From Pelagicoccus sp. SDUM812002 (lineage in GTDB: Bacteria; Verrucomicrobiota; Verrucomicrobiia; Opitutales; Opitutaceae), in NCBI RefSeq assembly GCF_031127835.1, contig NZ_JARXHX010000007.1, positions 62,001 to 126,000 of the forward strand: 64,000 nucleotides of DNA, read 5' to 3'. Below the pieces are notes generated by a model. It was not told the DNA's origin. It did not search any database and saw nothing but the letters and a program-made list of their open reading frames with translations. Below are positions 1 to 9,148 of the stretch, one piece after another. The stretch's first letter is position 1. Every line of letters begins with the position of its first letter. The position numbers and the translations under genes were made by a program.

Positions 1-487
1 TGAAGAACTCGATCGGGTTATCAGCTTGAACGTGTTTCGAGGCGTGGAAGCATATTGAGCAATCTTTGTTTTTCTCCAAATAGTCTACTTGCTTTTGAAG
101 TTTGTATGGGTCGGTCCAGTAATCATCTCCTTCGCATAATGCCATATACTTGCCGCGCGCTGCACGGATGCAACGTTGTCCGTTTGCCTTGCTGCCAACG
201 TTGTAATCAGCGGTCAGTACTCGTATCGAATCTGGATGTTTTTTTGCATATTTGAATACTATTTCTCGGGTGCCGTCTTTACTGAAGTCCTCTCCGATTA
301 TGTATTCGATCGGGAATGTCGTTTTCTGCGACAGAATGCTATTTATACACTGTTCAATATACGGTCCATGCTGATATGTAGAGGTGCGAATTGAAACCAG
401 CGGAACGGGGGCACTGTTCAGTACATTGTTTGGTATCTCGTACGAATCGCCAATCCGCCTCTCGATTTCTTCTTTTGGTAGCTTCAT
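1..487 (-). CDS. Family 2 glycosyltransferase, 3' end cut by window edge
   Basis: I translated this reading frame directly; it is open from an ATG at 487 to the window edge, so only about 162 N-terminal residues are visible. After a short N-terminal tail comes a GT-A start (PLVSIRTSTYQHGPYIEQCINS), then IIGEDFSKDGT, and the nucleotide-sugar/metal site appears as CEGDDYW, a DxD-type motif. This is the usual order for a cytoplasmic family GT2 enzyme that adds one sugar to a lipid-linked glycan. An AAGAGG lies about 9 nt upstream of the ATG, which supports this start. It follows the aminotransferase gene by 59 bp on the same strand, so it is most likely the next gene of the polysaccharide operon. 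Donor and acceptor cannot be told from sequence. Confidence 0.88.
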   Translation of the reverse strand, partial: MKLPKEEIERRIGDSYEIPNNVLNSAPVPLVSIRTSTYQHGPYIEQCINSILSQKTTFPIEYIIGEDFSKDGTREIVFKYAKKHPDSIRVLTADYNVGSKANGQRCIRAARGKYMALCEGDDYWTDPYKLQKQVDYLEKNKDCSICFHASKHVQADNPIEFF

Positions 488-546
488 CGCGTTGGACCTC
501 TTGGACTTTCTCGTTTCTCCATAGTTGCTGGGTGAAAGACTTTGGT

Positions 547-1683
547 CTATTGTTTAGCCTGACTTTTGCAGTCAGAAATGATCGAGCAGATTTTGAGAGC
601 AGTTGGAATTTCTAGATTTGGGTATATTGGCAAGCATATTACCTCTTCTGCCTTTCGTTTCGCTGCTGGTAGGTTTGACGGAGCGGATGATTCGAGACCT
701 TTGTACATGGGAAACTCGGTGATCAATGGGTAGAAGTAGCGTCGACCGAAGATTCCGTTGTCTTTCAATCGGTCGTATAGTTCGTCTCGTGTTATGCCAT
801 ATATTCTCTCGTCAACGAAAATTGGAAAGTAAGAATGATTTGGAGTCATGCTTTCGCGCTCTGGTAGCAATGATATACCATCGATGGGGGAGAGCTTACT
901 GCGATAGATATGTGCCAGCTTACTCCTCTTGTCGATGTTCGATTGATGGTGTTTCAGCTGCACTAAACCGAGAGCGGCCTGCATCTCGTTCATTTTGGAG
1001 TTGATGCCGGGAGCAATGACGGTTGTTTCTCCGGCAAATCCAAAGTTCTTGAGGAAATCGATTCGTTTTTTGGTTGCGTCGTCGTTGCAAATAAGGGCTC
1101 CTCCCTCCATTGTGTTGAAAACTTTAGTGGCGTGAAAGCTCAGCATGGAAAGATCTCCGAATCTACAGATTGATTGCTCGCGGTGGTTCACACCGAACGC
1201 ATGTGCAGCATCGTAGATAACTTTAAGACCATACGTATCTGCAATTTCTTGGATTCGTTTGGTATCACATGGATTTCCGTAGACGTGAACGGGCAAGATT
1301 GCGGTCGTTTTGGGTGTGATCGCCGCTTCGATCTTTTCCGGGTCGAGATTACAGAATTCCGGCTCTATGTCTACGAACACCGGCTTTATGTTATTCCACC
1401 ACAGGCTGTGTGATGTAGCTACAAAACTGTAGGGTGTAGTGATTACTTCACCTGTAATTCGCAGGACCTGTAGTGCCGTGACGAGCGCGAGCGTTCCGTT
1501 GGCAAAAAGTGAAATATAGGGGACGTCAAGATATTCTGCGAGTTCCTTTTCAAACTGCTGATGAAAAGGCCCATTATTCGTTAATTGTTTGTTCTTCCAG
1601 ATTTGTTCTAGGTAAGGTATGAATTCATCGAGCTCAGGTAGGGAGGGTTGCGTTACGAAGATAGGATCGCTAAGGTTTTTCAT
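547..1683 (-). CDS. DegT/DnrJ/EryC1/StrS-family sugar aminotransferase
   Basis: A 378-residue PLP-dependent fold-type I enzyme, full length for the family. The PLP phosphate-binding region is seen at FANGTLAL (about residue 60). The PLP Asp lies in YDAAHAFG and the Schiff-base lysine in SFHATKVFNT, followed by EGGAL. Members transfer an amino group from glutamate to a keto-sugar nucleotide (typically a 4-keto- or 3-keto-6-deoxy sugar), giving an amino sugar for a surface glycan; such sugars are often then N-acylated, but no acyltransferase is visible here. The start overlaps the end of the flippase gene by 14 bp, which suggests translational coupling. The exact substrate is not inferable. Confidence 0.93.
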   Translation of the reverse strand: MKNLSDPIFVTQPSLPELDEFIPYLEQIWKNKQLTNNGPFHQQFEKELAEYLDVPYISLFANGTLALVTALQVLRITGEVITTPYSFVATSHSLWWNNIKPVFVDIEPEFCNLDPEKIEAAITPKTTAILPVHVYGNPCDTKRIQEIADTYGLKVIYDAAHAFGVNHREQSICRFGDLSMLSFHATKVFNTMEGGALICNDDATKKRIDFLKNFGFAGETTVIAPGINSKMNEMQAALGLVQLKHHQSNIDKRSKLAHIYRSKLSPIDGISLLPERESMTPNHSYFPIFVDERIYGITRDELYDRLKDNGIFGRRYFYPLITEFPMYKGLESSAPSNLPAAKRKAEEVICLPIYPNLEIPTALKICSIISDCKSQAKQ

Positions 1684-3136
1684 TTTTAAAAATTGTGGAG
1701 GGTTTCAGTCTTTCCAAAACCAAATTCTTTATTTCGATGTAGTCCGAAAAGCGGGTTAATTCGCAATATGCAATAATGGAGCTTGCTCCTAGCGACATTT
1801 GAGCCAAGAGCGTCCAAAACCCGTTAGTTGGAGACGCAAGTCCTGCTATGTGGACGACTATACCCATACTGCAGGCTAGAGTGAAAGAAGGGACAATGTC
1901 TCTTATTTGTTGATAAATTGGATAGTTTATAAGTCTACCGCTCCATTGGCTATTCAAATAGTAGGAGATGAGTGTATTTATCATCATGCCTCCTATCATT
2001 GCTTTTATTCCGAATGCAATTCCAATTCCGAGGGGGACGGTGGCTAAAAGTTTCTTAATGATCTCTAATTTTAGAAACAGGTCAGACCTTCCGCGGGTTT
2101 TTAGTATATTAAGGTTCAGTGCATGTAGTGGGTAGAACATACCGATGAAGCAGAGCATTTGTAAATAAATTACTGCTGGTAACCATTTCTCACCGATTAG
2201 TGTGGTGATTAGAGACTCCGCTAGTGATGCCATGCCGATTACGAGTGTGAACGTTATGAAGACCGTGCAGCGTATGAGCTTTTGATAGGTTACTCTTAGT
2301 TGTGGAATGTCGCTTTGTATGCTGGATAGAATTGGATAGGTTACCCGTTGAATTACTGTAGTTATATTTTGAGCTGGAAGGTTGCGGAATTGAATTGCTC
2401 TTGTGTAGTATCCTAACTCGGAAATAGAAAAGAACTTTCCTATTACAATGAATTGGATGTTCTGGTAGGCACTACTAATTATACTGCTCGCTAGCAATTT
2501 GCTTCCGAAGTCAAAAAGTTCTTTGAAAGAATCTCTACTAAAGGTGAAGGAAGGGAGCCAGCGATTCCAACTCCATAGTAATAGTGAGTTTACTAGTTGT
2601 TTGTTAAGTTGGAGCGCTACTAAGCTCCACACTCCGAAATTATTGTATGCCATTGCTACGGCTCCGATGCCAGAAGTGGTTGAGGCAATTATCGAGATCC
2701 TAGCTTGCAGCTTGAAATTAACCTTCTTGATTAATTGTGTTTCTTGAATGGCAGTCAAAGATCGAATGATAGGGACGATGGAAAAGACTCGGAGTAGAGG
2801 TTCCAGTGTTGGCTCCTCGAAAAGCTGACTGATTGTGGGTGCACTGAGATAAAGTGTAAGGGACGCGAAAAGTCCCGCAGCTAGGTTGAAAAAGAAGACT
2901 GTTGAGTAGTCTGTTTGAGTGCATCTCTCTTTTCTAATGAGAGCCTGCGGGAATCCTCCATCGACGAGAGACTGCGAGATTGCGATGAAGAAAGTGAGTA
3001 TGCCTACGAGTCCGAAGTCGTGAGGTAGAAGTATTCGTGCAAGAATAATTCCAACAACAAATTGTATACTAAGGTTGGCGAAATTGTCGACAAAGCTCCA
3101 AAGGAGACCGCTGGCAGTTTTTTGTTTTAAGGTCAA
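1670..3136 (-). CDS. Wzx-type polysaccharide flippase (MOP superfamily)
   Basis: A 488-residue polytopic membrane protein with about 12-14 hydrophobic segments. The N-terminus (SGLLWSFVDNFANLSIQFVVG, then ARILLPHDFGLVGIL) is characteristic of the polysaccharide-exporter branch of the MOP superfamily, which flips undecaprenyl-linked repeat units across the inner membrane. No ATG lies near the conserved start; the frame opens with TTG at 3136, and the family's usual start falls exactly there, so TTG initiation is likely. Together with the Wzy/WaaL-like protein at 7756-9075 it defines a Wzx/Wzy-type pathway. It overlaps the aminotransferase downstream. Confidence 0.92.
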   Translation of the reverse strand: MTLKQKTASGLLWSFVDNFANLSIQFVVGIILARILLPHDFGLVGILTFFIAISQSLVDGGFPQALIRKERCTQTDYSTVFFFNLAAGLFASLTLYLSAPTISQLFEEPTLEPLLRVFSIVPIIRSLTAIQETQLIKKVNFKLQARISIIASTTSGIGAVAMAYNNFGVWSLVALQLNKQLVNSLLLWSWNRWLPSFTFSRDSFKELFDFGSKLLASSIISSAYQNIQFIVIGKFFSISELGYYTRAIQFRNLPAQNITTVIQRVTYPILSSIQSDIPQLRVTYQKLIRCTVFITFTLVIGMASLAESLITTLIGEKWLPAVIYLQMLCFIGMFYPLHALNLNILKTRGRSDLFLKLEIIKKLLATVPLGIGIAFGIKAMIGGMMINTLISYYLNSQWSGRLINYPIYQQIRDIVPSFTLACSMGIVVHIAGLASPTNGFWTLLAQMSLGASSIIAYCELTRFSDYIEIKNLVLERLKPSTIFKNEKP

Positions 3137-3766
3137 ATTTTGGGCTCGATGCTTTTAGAAAGGCTTTTGACCTTCTCTCGCGAAAGTCGATTGGAGAGAC
3201 AAGGGGTATTAAAACCAAGATTTAGACTAAGGTGAAAAGCAAGATACCAGTAAAATGAATTCTTGGAAATCGGCTGGTTTGTTCTGTCCGTGATCGCTTG
3301 GTAGTGAGTTCTTTTCGAAGATTGTTTCTAGTTTGGCTGCGATCATTTCAACGATATTTCTGCCAACGTGGGGATGTTAGGCTGCAGGATCAACTCTGTC
3401 GAGGTCAGCTAGTCGGCTCTAGGTAACTTAGGCCTTAAAAAGGTTTGTTGTGTTCTGAAGCTTCTTGTGCCGAAGCCTAACTCTGTTGCACGGTGGGCAA
3501 GTGAGCACGCTTCAGTTTGCTTAGCTTGTCCGGTCAGGTAATAAGATAGGTTCGAGGATTCGCCCTCAATTTTTGAGGTGTCGAAATGAACGTTGCTTCA
3601 AACTGCGAGTCGATGCGGTGCATCGAGAAGATTGGAATAGATTGTCCTGAGTGTTCAGTTCTCGAGACGGGTAAGTCTAGCGACCTTGTATCTTTAAGCT
3701 GCTAAAACGCATATGGTGTAGGCCGGGGGCTGCGGACGTGATCTGTATTGATTGGAAATTTGTAAA
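3137..3766. other. 630-bp intergenic stretch in the polysaccharide cluster
   Basis: No credible gene, RNA or terminator was recognised on either strand. Its length inside a cluster whose other genes mostly overlap suggests an eroded gene or a secondary promoter, but no similarity to a neighbour was visible by eye. Confidence 0.5.
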
Positions 3767-4705
3767 TCAGGGTTCCTTCCTGGCGATGATCGAGGCTCCC
3801 CGTATGGAAAGTGTTTCGTTTGTCTTTTCATGGAACCGATTATCAGGTGTAATCTCTCCAGACTGTAACAGTCGTAGCGACCGCTTGTCTTCGGTTGGGT
3901 AGACGGAGACAGGTTTAATGCTATTAGAAGTGAATAACTCTATGTAATCATCGTGTCTCAGCCGGTTCATATACATATAACGGTTGCCGGCCAATTTTTC
4001 CCATTCAGAATCGCTATACTTTAGGAAATTAGCTGCACTAATTTTCTTATCGGAATGGGAGAAGTGGTCGCTGTAGTCTATGCGGTGAATGAAGAGCCCG
4101 TCTTTTTTGATAATTCTTGCTCCTTCTCGTAGAATGCTCCGCAGGATACTTGGTGGGACATGCTCGAAAACGGTGTAGGATATATGATAGTCTATGGAGT
4201 CGGGGGTTAAGCCTGTATCTGACGCGTCACCCGGCGCGACATACTCTATTTGCGTATGCTGGAGAAAATCATCGATCGAATAACGTTTGCTTTTGCTGAA
4301 TTCACTGAGGCTTTCGAACCGCTCATCCATGAGTTGTTCTCCGTAGATAGAGCGTATCTGTTCGTGGTTGGATTGAATGTGTCGCAATGACTCTCTGATT
4401 AGTTCAAGCTTGAGATAAGGGTTGGCATCATATGTATATGTTTTTTTCGCTCCTAAGAGCCACAGTGACAGTGGAACAATGGGGGCTCTGCCGGTGCCCA
4501 CTTCGAGAAAGACCTTGTCGCTTGGATTTTGGTCGAGGCTGGAAATTAGGTTCCAAATCCAAACGCCGGTGCCTAATCTCGGTTCGGGGTTAAACACTTT
4601 TAGATTTCCGAAGCGACGTTGAATCCAGTAGTATAGCTCGTAGGAAACGCCGGATGGAAGGGACGCAACTCCGTTTTGTATAGCCGACTTAATCTTCCAA
4701 TTCAT
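3767..4705 (-). CDS. SAM-dependent methyltransferase-like protein
   Basis: A 312-residue protein with a class I Rossmann methyltransferase core. The glycine-rich SAM loop reads FLEVGTGRAP (about residues 67-76). An acidic strand follows (YTYDANPYL), and motif IV/post-I is represented by DYHISYTVFEHVP. The N-terminal 50 residues (VSYELYYWIQRRFG) recur in methyltransferases of surface-glycan clusters. It presumably methylates a sugar hydroxyl or a related group on the glycan or its precursor in the cytoplasm, which is inferred from location only. It is flanked by long gaps (630 and 432 bp), so it may have its own promoter. Starts at ATG 4705. Confidence 0.82.
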   Translation of the reverse strand: MNWKIKSAIQNGVASLPSGVSYELYYWIQRRFGNLKVFNPEPRLGTGVWIWNLISSLDQNPSDKVFLEVGTGRAPIVPLSLWLLGAKKTYTYDANPYLKLELIRESLRHIQSNHEQIRSIYGEQLMDERFESLSEFSKSKRYSIDDFLQHTQIEYVAPGDASDTGLTPDSIDYHISYTVFEHVPPSILRSILREGARIIKKDGLFIHRIDYSDHFSHSDKKISAANFLKYSDSEWEKLAGNRYMYMNRLRHDDYIELFTSNSIKPVSVYPTEDKRSLRLLQSGEITPDNRFHEKTNETLSIRGASIIARKEP

Positions 4706-5137
4706 TTGTTATCTGTTGGTTGGTGGTAAGCAAAATATGCCGCATTTCTTTTGAGGCGTAATATTGTAAAAGTATCAGTGGAATGCTATTTAAAAACGAA
4801 GTCAATGATTACCTAGGGGGATGGTGTCTGGAGTGCGTTATGACTCACCTCAAAGTATTGCTGTTTCGTAGGTTTCGTGGTGCTTTGCTTTCGCCCATTT
4901 GAGTTGTTTTTGAGGTGGCTTTGATGCAAGGGTACAGTACGGGCAAGATGCTTCGGAGGTTCGTATGGCCGTTTTCTTGAAGTTCTTCAATTGTTTTTAA
5001 TAAAGTGTAAGGCATCAGGGTTTGCAAAAAGTGGCAACATTCTTCAAGAAGGTTTGTTTTATCAAAATGCTATTGCGTGCGTAATGTAGAATACCGCATC
5101 AACTGTTGAAGCGCGTAGAAGTTTGCGAGTTCTAGGA
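4706..5137. other. 432-bp intergenic stretch
   Basis: Only a weak 60-codon minus-strand frame (4845-5027) with no recognisable motif is present. I saw no clear terminator hairpin with a T-run. It separates the GT2 gene at 5138 from the methyltransferase. Confidence 0.5.
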
Positions 5138-6010
5138 TTAGGAAGAAGACGGGTCTTGTCGTGCAGCGTCGGCGTCTGTTTGTTCTGTAGCCATCCTGTT
5201 CAGGGCAGCCTTATTCCTTAGTTGTCGGTCTCGATCTAGAAACCATCCCCATTTGTTAAAATAACGAATGTAGGAGGTTATCGCAACAAATAGCAGCCGA
5301 GTGCTATGCCTCGAACCATTCCCATATTTATGATATGCGGTTGCCGTAGGAACGTAGTAGGCTTTGTATGTACGTGTGATCTGTCTTGTTAGATCGAAAT
5401 CTTCAAAGTAAAGGAAGAAACGCTCATCAAAACGGCATCCAGCGGTTATAGCAACGCCTTTTATGAAGGCAAAGCATCCGGAAACAACGTTGATTTCAGA
5501 TGGCCGCTTTTGGTCGATTTGATGCAGTTCGAATTTTTGATTGATTGAATGTTTAAATGCAGCCAGTGCCGGTAGTCTTCGTACTGGAAAGGTTAGGGGC
5601 GTTGGCAGCAGTTTTAGTAAATGTTGGACTGTGCCGTCGGTGTTGAGAATCTTTGGAATGCAGATGCCTGCATTTGGATTTGCGATTGCGAAGGTGCAGA
5701 GGTTCTCAATTGTTTGTAGGTTGAATGACACGTCGGGATTTAAAATAAGGTGAAAATCCTCTGTACGTTCCGGTTCGTTTAACGCGACGTTGTGACCAGC
5801 ACCAAACCCAGGGTTGCTTGGATTGTGGATGTATTTGACAGTGCAGTGTTCTGAAATGGTCGCTAGTTCAATTGATGGTGAATGATCGATGACAACGATT
5901 CTTTTTACGCGATCAGACTGAAGTAGGCAGTCGACTACAGCTTTTACCTCCTCGTAGGTGTTGTTGAACGCTACGATTGAAGCGGAAATTGTCTCTTTTT
6001 CGGATTTCAT
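5138..6010 (-). CDS. Family 2 glycosyltransferase, rhamnosyltransferase-like
   Basis: A 290-residue GT-A enzyme. Near the N-terminus SASIVAFNN opens the nucleotide-binding fold. The motif NPGFGAGHN (about residues 84-92) followed by LILNPDVSF matches the WbbL/rhamnosyltransferase branch of GT2, in which the DxD is NPD. Later VSGCFAFIKGVA and FFLYFEDFDLTRQ give the catalytic-base region (ED). It probably adds a deoxyhexose such as rhamnose to the lipid-linked repeat; the donor is not proved. The ATG overlaps the stop of the upstream 98-codon frame as ATGA, which suggests coupling. The C-terminal tail (about 15 residues) is acidic and polar. Confidence 0.92.
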   Translation of the reverse strand: MKSEKETISASIVAFNNTYEEVKAVVDCLLQSDRVKRIVVIDHSPSIELATISEHCTVKYIHNPSNPGFGAGHNVALNEPERTEDFHLILNPDVSFNLQTIENLCTFAIANPNAGICIPKILNTDGTVQHLLKLLPTPLTFPVRRLPALAAFKHSINQKFELHQIDQKRPSEINVVSGCFAFIKGVAITAGCRFDERFFLYFEDFDLTRQITRTYKAYYVPTATAYHKYGNGSRHSTRLLFVAITSYIRYFNKWGWFLDRDRQLRNKAALNRMATEQTDADAARQDPSSS

Positions 6011-6303
6011 TTTAGCGACTCTGGATGGCTATTTTGTGGGGATTTAACAATAGGAGCGAAGCTATCGTTGGTTGTGTCGCTTCCCTGTTGGTTCCAGGGT
6101 CGCTGCGTAACGATTGCGAGGTGGTTTGAGGGGTGATTGATAGATGTCCATTTTTCAGTTCCTATGTATGCTTTATTAATGGCTTCTACGTGGAAGCTAT
6201 CGCTTTCGAAAACGGCAGCCTGTGCGTGAAGGCAAGAGTAGGATTTCGGGAGGCCTTCTACGATGGGTCTGCTGGTCAGCCTGCCGGCTAGTACTGTCGG
6301 CAT
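6007..6303 (-). CDS. Small hypothetical ORF between two glycosyltransferases
   Basis: A 98-codon frame with no recognised domain, signal peptide or membrane segment. Its case rests on position: its ATG overlaps the end of the upstream GT4 gene by 16 bp, its TGA overlaps the ATG of the downstream GT2 gene (ATGA), and it fills what would otherwise be a 277-bp hole in a tightly packed operon. Against it, the sequence is polar and low in the hydrophobic periodicity of folded proteins, and it resembles nothing I know. It could be a remnant or a chance frame. Confidence 0.35.
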   Translation of the reverse strand: MPTVLAGRLTSRPIVEGLPKSYSCLHAQAAVFESDSFHVEAINKAYIGTEKWTSINHPSNHLAIVTQRPWNQQGSDTTNDSFAPIVKSPQNSHPESLK

Positions 6304-7538
6304 CTGAATTTCAAGTATATGTTTTGATATTTCTCAGACATCTTTTGAGCGGAGAAATGCTTGCAGGCGATATGTCGAAACGCTATTCCGGCTCTTTTGG
6401 ACCTTCGGTTCGAAGCAGCGAGGATCTTCTTTGCCAGATCATTGACGTCTGTTGGGTGAAACAAAAATGCTTTTGGAGTTGGATGTTTTGATAGTAGTTC
6501 GCGATGCTCGGGGATGTCCGAAATAAGCAATTCCAAACCTGTGGACATGGCTTCCAAGACTGAATTAGGTAAGCCTTCGGATCTTGAAGCTGATACTAGC
6601 AGGTCAGCGGAATGGTATAAGTTTATGATATCTTGAACGAGGCCTAAAAAGTGTATATTTCTGCAGCCGTACCGATTTTTCAAACTATCTCTCAGTTCAC
6701 CACCTCCTGCAATAAGGAGGTGTGCGTTAATGTTTAATCTTTTGAATGCGACTATTATCGTTTCTACGTTTTTGCGAGTAATCAGGTTGCCGGATACTAA
6801 AATGTAATATGAATCCTGATCTAGGTTAAGCGCTTGTCGTGATTCTTTTTTGCTTTGTTGACTAGTCTGTGAAAATCGACGTGTTTCGACTCCATTCTGT
6901 ACCACCTGTGAGCGTATCCTGTTGAAGTACTCTATTCGCTTTCGGATTGCATAGGAACACGAAACAACGTTCGTGATGGAAAGTAGGGTGAGGTGTAGGC
7001 GAGCGATGACTTGAGCTTTTCGTCCTCCAAATATGTCCCGATAGTCGTAAGGAGGGTAGTTGCGAAGGGTTGCTAGGTGTTGCGTGGGAAATAGTAGAAA
7101 CCCTAGGGTATCTGCGATGACTCCTTGCGTGTGAACGACGTCTGGAGCGATCTTAATCGCTTTGTGCGCATTCCTTAGGAGTGAGTATGCATTGGTTGTC
7201 TTCTTTTTCAGGTTAAGTGACTGAACGTCTATTCCTTCTTTCTCGAACTGATCTAGCAGTGATTGTTTGGGTTCCTCGAATATAGTTAGAATAATGGGTC
7301 GAAATGTAGAACGCGGTAGATTGCGTATCAAGTATAGCAGCTGGTTCGTTGGGCCAGCACGTACCAAGCAGGATGCAATGAAAAGCACGCGAACTCTGTG
7401 GCCGCGGACATTGTTCGTCTTCGCAAGTGACTTGTGTTTTTGCGGGATGTTTTGATTGTCCGGTTGGCCTTGCGATAGGTTCGTGTGGCCTGTTCTGGTT
7501 TCGTAGCATAGTTTCCCAGACTTGCTGATCGAGGTCAT
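6288..7538 (-). CDS. Family 4 glycosyltransferase (GT-B)
   Basis: A 416-residue retaining GT-B enzyme. The N-terminal domain begins after a 48-residue polar extension at RVRVLFIASCLVRAGP, with the acceptor-side glycine loop replaced by AGPTNQ. The C-terminal donor domain has LVSGNLITRKN and the E-x7-E signature around SASRSEGLPNSVLEAMS, which holds the nucleotide sugar. The unusual N-terminal extension has no internal ATG, so the start at 7538 is kept, although a downstream GTG or TTG start is possible. It should act on the cytoplasmic face of the inner membrane, extending the undecaprenyl-linked repeat unit. It overlaps the 98-codon frame. Confidence 0.92.
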   Translation of the reverse strand: MTSISKSGKLCYETRTGHTNLSQGQPDNQNIPQKHKSLAKTNNVRGHRVRVLFIASCLVRAGPTNQLLYLIRNLPRSTFRPIILTIFEEPKQSLLDQFEKEGIDVQSLNLKKKTTNAYSLLRNAHKAIKIAPDVVHTQGVIADTLGFLLFPTQHLATLRNYPPYDYRDIFGGRKAQVIARLHLTLLSITNVVSCSYAIRKRIEYFNRIRSQVVQNGVETRRFSQTSQQSKKESRQALNLDQDSYYILVSGNLITRKNVETIIVAFKRLNINAHLLIAGGGELRDSLKNRYGCRNIHFLGLVQDIINLYHSADLLVSASRSEGLPNSVLEAMSTGLELLISDIPEHRELLSKHPTPKAFLFHPTDVNDLAKKILAASNRRSKRAGIAFRHIACKHFSAQKMSEKYQNIYLKFRCRQY

Positions 7539-7755
7539 TGCTTTTTTAGTGATAGTAGAGGAGATTAGTGCTTTACGAGTTGTTTAGAAAGCTAGCTATG
7601 TTAATACGCCATTTTTCTAATAAGAATAAATTTGTCTAAATGTTTGTTTGTGAAAATTGTTCGTATCCTTAGGGAGCTGAAGTCCTCTTGCTTGATCGAC
7701 TTCTCTGGCTCGTGGTAGTTGTTTTTGAACCAAAGTCTATTCTACGGGAAGCGCC

Positions 7756-9075
7756 CTAGCCAATTTCGACCGAATCTGGGATTGTGTGATAACCCGGTCG
7801 TTTGGCTGTTATGTTGGATTGGAGGTCCGTGTAGTATAATTTCAGGAAGATTACCGTGGCGTAGAGAATGGTCATTGAGAAATTATTGTATTGAACCATT
7901 CCGAAACCTGCTAGTAGAAGAAACGCCGATAGCGTCTTGATGGCCTTGTAATACGGATGTCTACGTTTTACGCTAAAAAACATATAGAGGATTGGGACGT
8001 AGTACAGAATCAATCCCGCTACGCCAGCGTTCAATAACATCTCGATGTAATTGTTGTGACTGTAGAAGCCCTCTTCTTCTCCTCGTGCTTCAAGACCTGG
8101 AGGGATGAGGACGAGCCTTGAGTTGTCTACGCCTACTCCCGTTATTGGATTTTCGGAAGCCACTTTTAGGCCTTCGACCGCTAGCCACATGCGCAGGAGA
8201 GCGCTTTGGCTAGCATCCAATTCGGTTGGGTTGTAAAAGGCTACGGCGACACTGTTTATGCGCTGCTGAATGCTTGGGAGCAGTAGGTATGCAGCTATGA
8301 CGACAATGGTCCCTGTCGCTATGGCAATTACCCGCCTTCGTAGTCCTGACGATAAATAGAGTGGGTAAAATAGCACAAAAAAGAAGAAGAGAAAGCCCTT
8401 TAAGGAAAGCGTGGCTAAGATCATAATTCCCCCAACGGCTATTAAAAAACCTTTGAGGAAGTTTCCTCGGGCAAAAAACAGCATCATCGATAAGAGTGAA
8501 ATGGTTTGAATCGCGAACTCGTTGCGGTTTCGGAGTATACCAGAAAAGTTTCCGGCTTTATATTCATAGGATCCGTTTGACCAAAGTAGGAAAAAACACA
8601 AATTTAATATAATCCAAGACGAAGTTGTAATGGTGATCGCTTGAGGGTATAGATGTTGCCTAGAGAATACTGTTATGATTGTGAATGCAGCAATAATATT
8701 GAAGGTTATTGATAGTGAAAGTTTCTCCAAGTGTAGGGAGATGTCTATTGCGAAAGGGGTAATTATAAGGGCAAAGAAAGTCCAGAGTAGTGGAAGAAGG
8801 ATTGTATAGGCCTCTTTTTTTGCTATTCTTCTACGCAATAGGATAAAAATTGAGACGAAGCCGGAGATTAATATACCTGAAGACCAATCCAGAAAACGTA
8901 TTTTGTATTCTGACAAACTAAATATCAATAGGAGATAAAATGCAAAGGCACCAAATATCCAGCTGCCTTTGGGAGCCCACGAATACATCTTTCGAGAGCC
9001 TTCTAGGTTATTCTTTGATTGGATCACGTGTGATGGTGTTGCAAAATATGGAAGCGGTGATGCCAGACTGGTCAA
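7756..9075 (-). CDS. O-antigen polymerase/ligase-like membrane protein (Wzy/WaaL type)
   Basis: A 439-residue protein with about 11-12 hydrophobic helices. The large periplasmic loop near residue 300-345 carries the Wzy_C/O-antigen-ligase pattern GVGVDN...YSHNNYIEMLLNAG, in which the His and preceding glycines are typical. Such proteins either polymerise repeat units on undecaprenyl carrier (Wzy) or transfer glycan to lipid A core (WaaL); sequence alone does not separate the two. With the Wzx flippase it supports a Wzx/Wzy-dependent pathway. A 217-bp gap separates it from the downstream GT4 gene. Confidence 0.88.
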   Translation of the reverse strand: MTSLASPLPYFATPSHVIQSKNNLEGSRKMYSWAPKGSWIFGAFAFYLLLIFSLSEYKIRFLDWSSGILISGFVSIFILLRRRIAKKEAYTILLPLLWTFFALIITPFAIDISLHLEKLSLSITFNIIAAFTIITVFSRQHLYPQAITITTSSWIILNLCFFLLWSNGSYEYKAGNFSGILRNRNEFAIQTISLLSMMLFFARGNFLKGFLIAVGGIMILATLSLKGFLFFFFVLFYPLYLSSGLRRRVIAIATGTIVVIAAYLLLPSIQQRINSVAVAFYNPTELDASQSALLRMWLAVEGLKVASENPITGVGVDNSRLVLIPPGLEARGEEEGFYSHNNYIEMLLNAGVAGLILYYVPILYMFFSVKRRHPYYKAIKTLSAFLLLAGFGMVQYNNFSMTILYATVIFLKLYYTDLQSNITAKRPGYHTIPDSVEIG

Positions 9076-9148
9076 AAAGTGTTTGCTATTGTGTTATCGT
9101 ATACGATTATCGATAAAAACAACTAGGCGGAGCTCCTTCATATCCGTC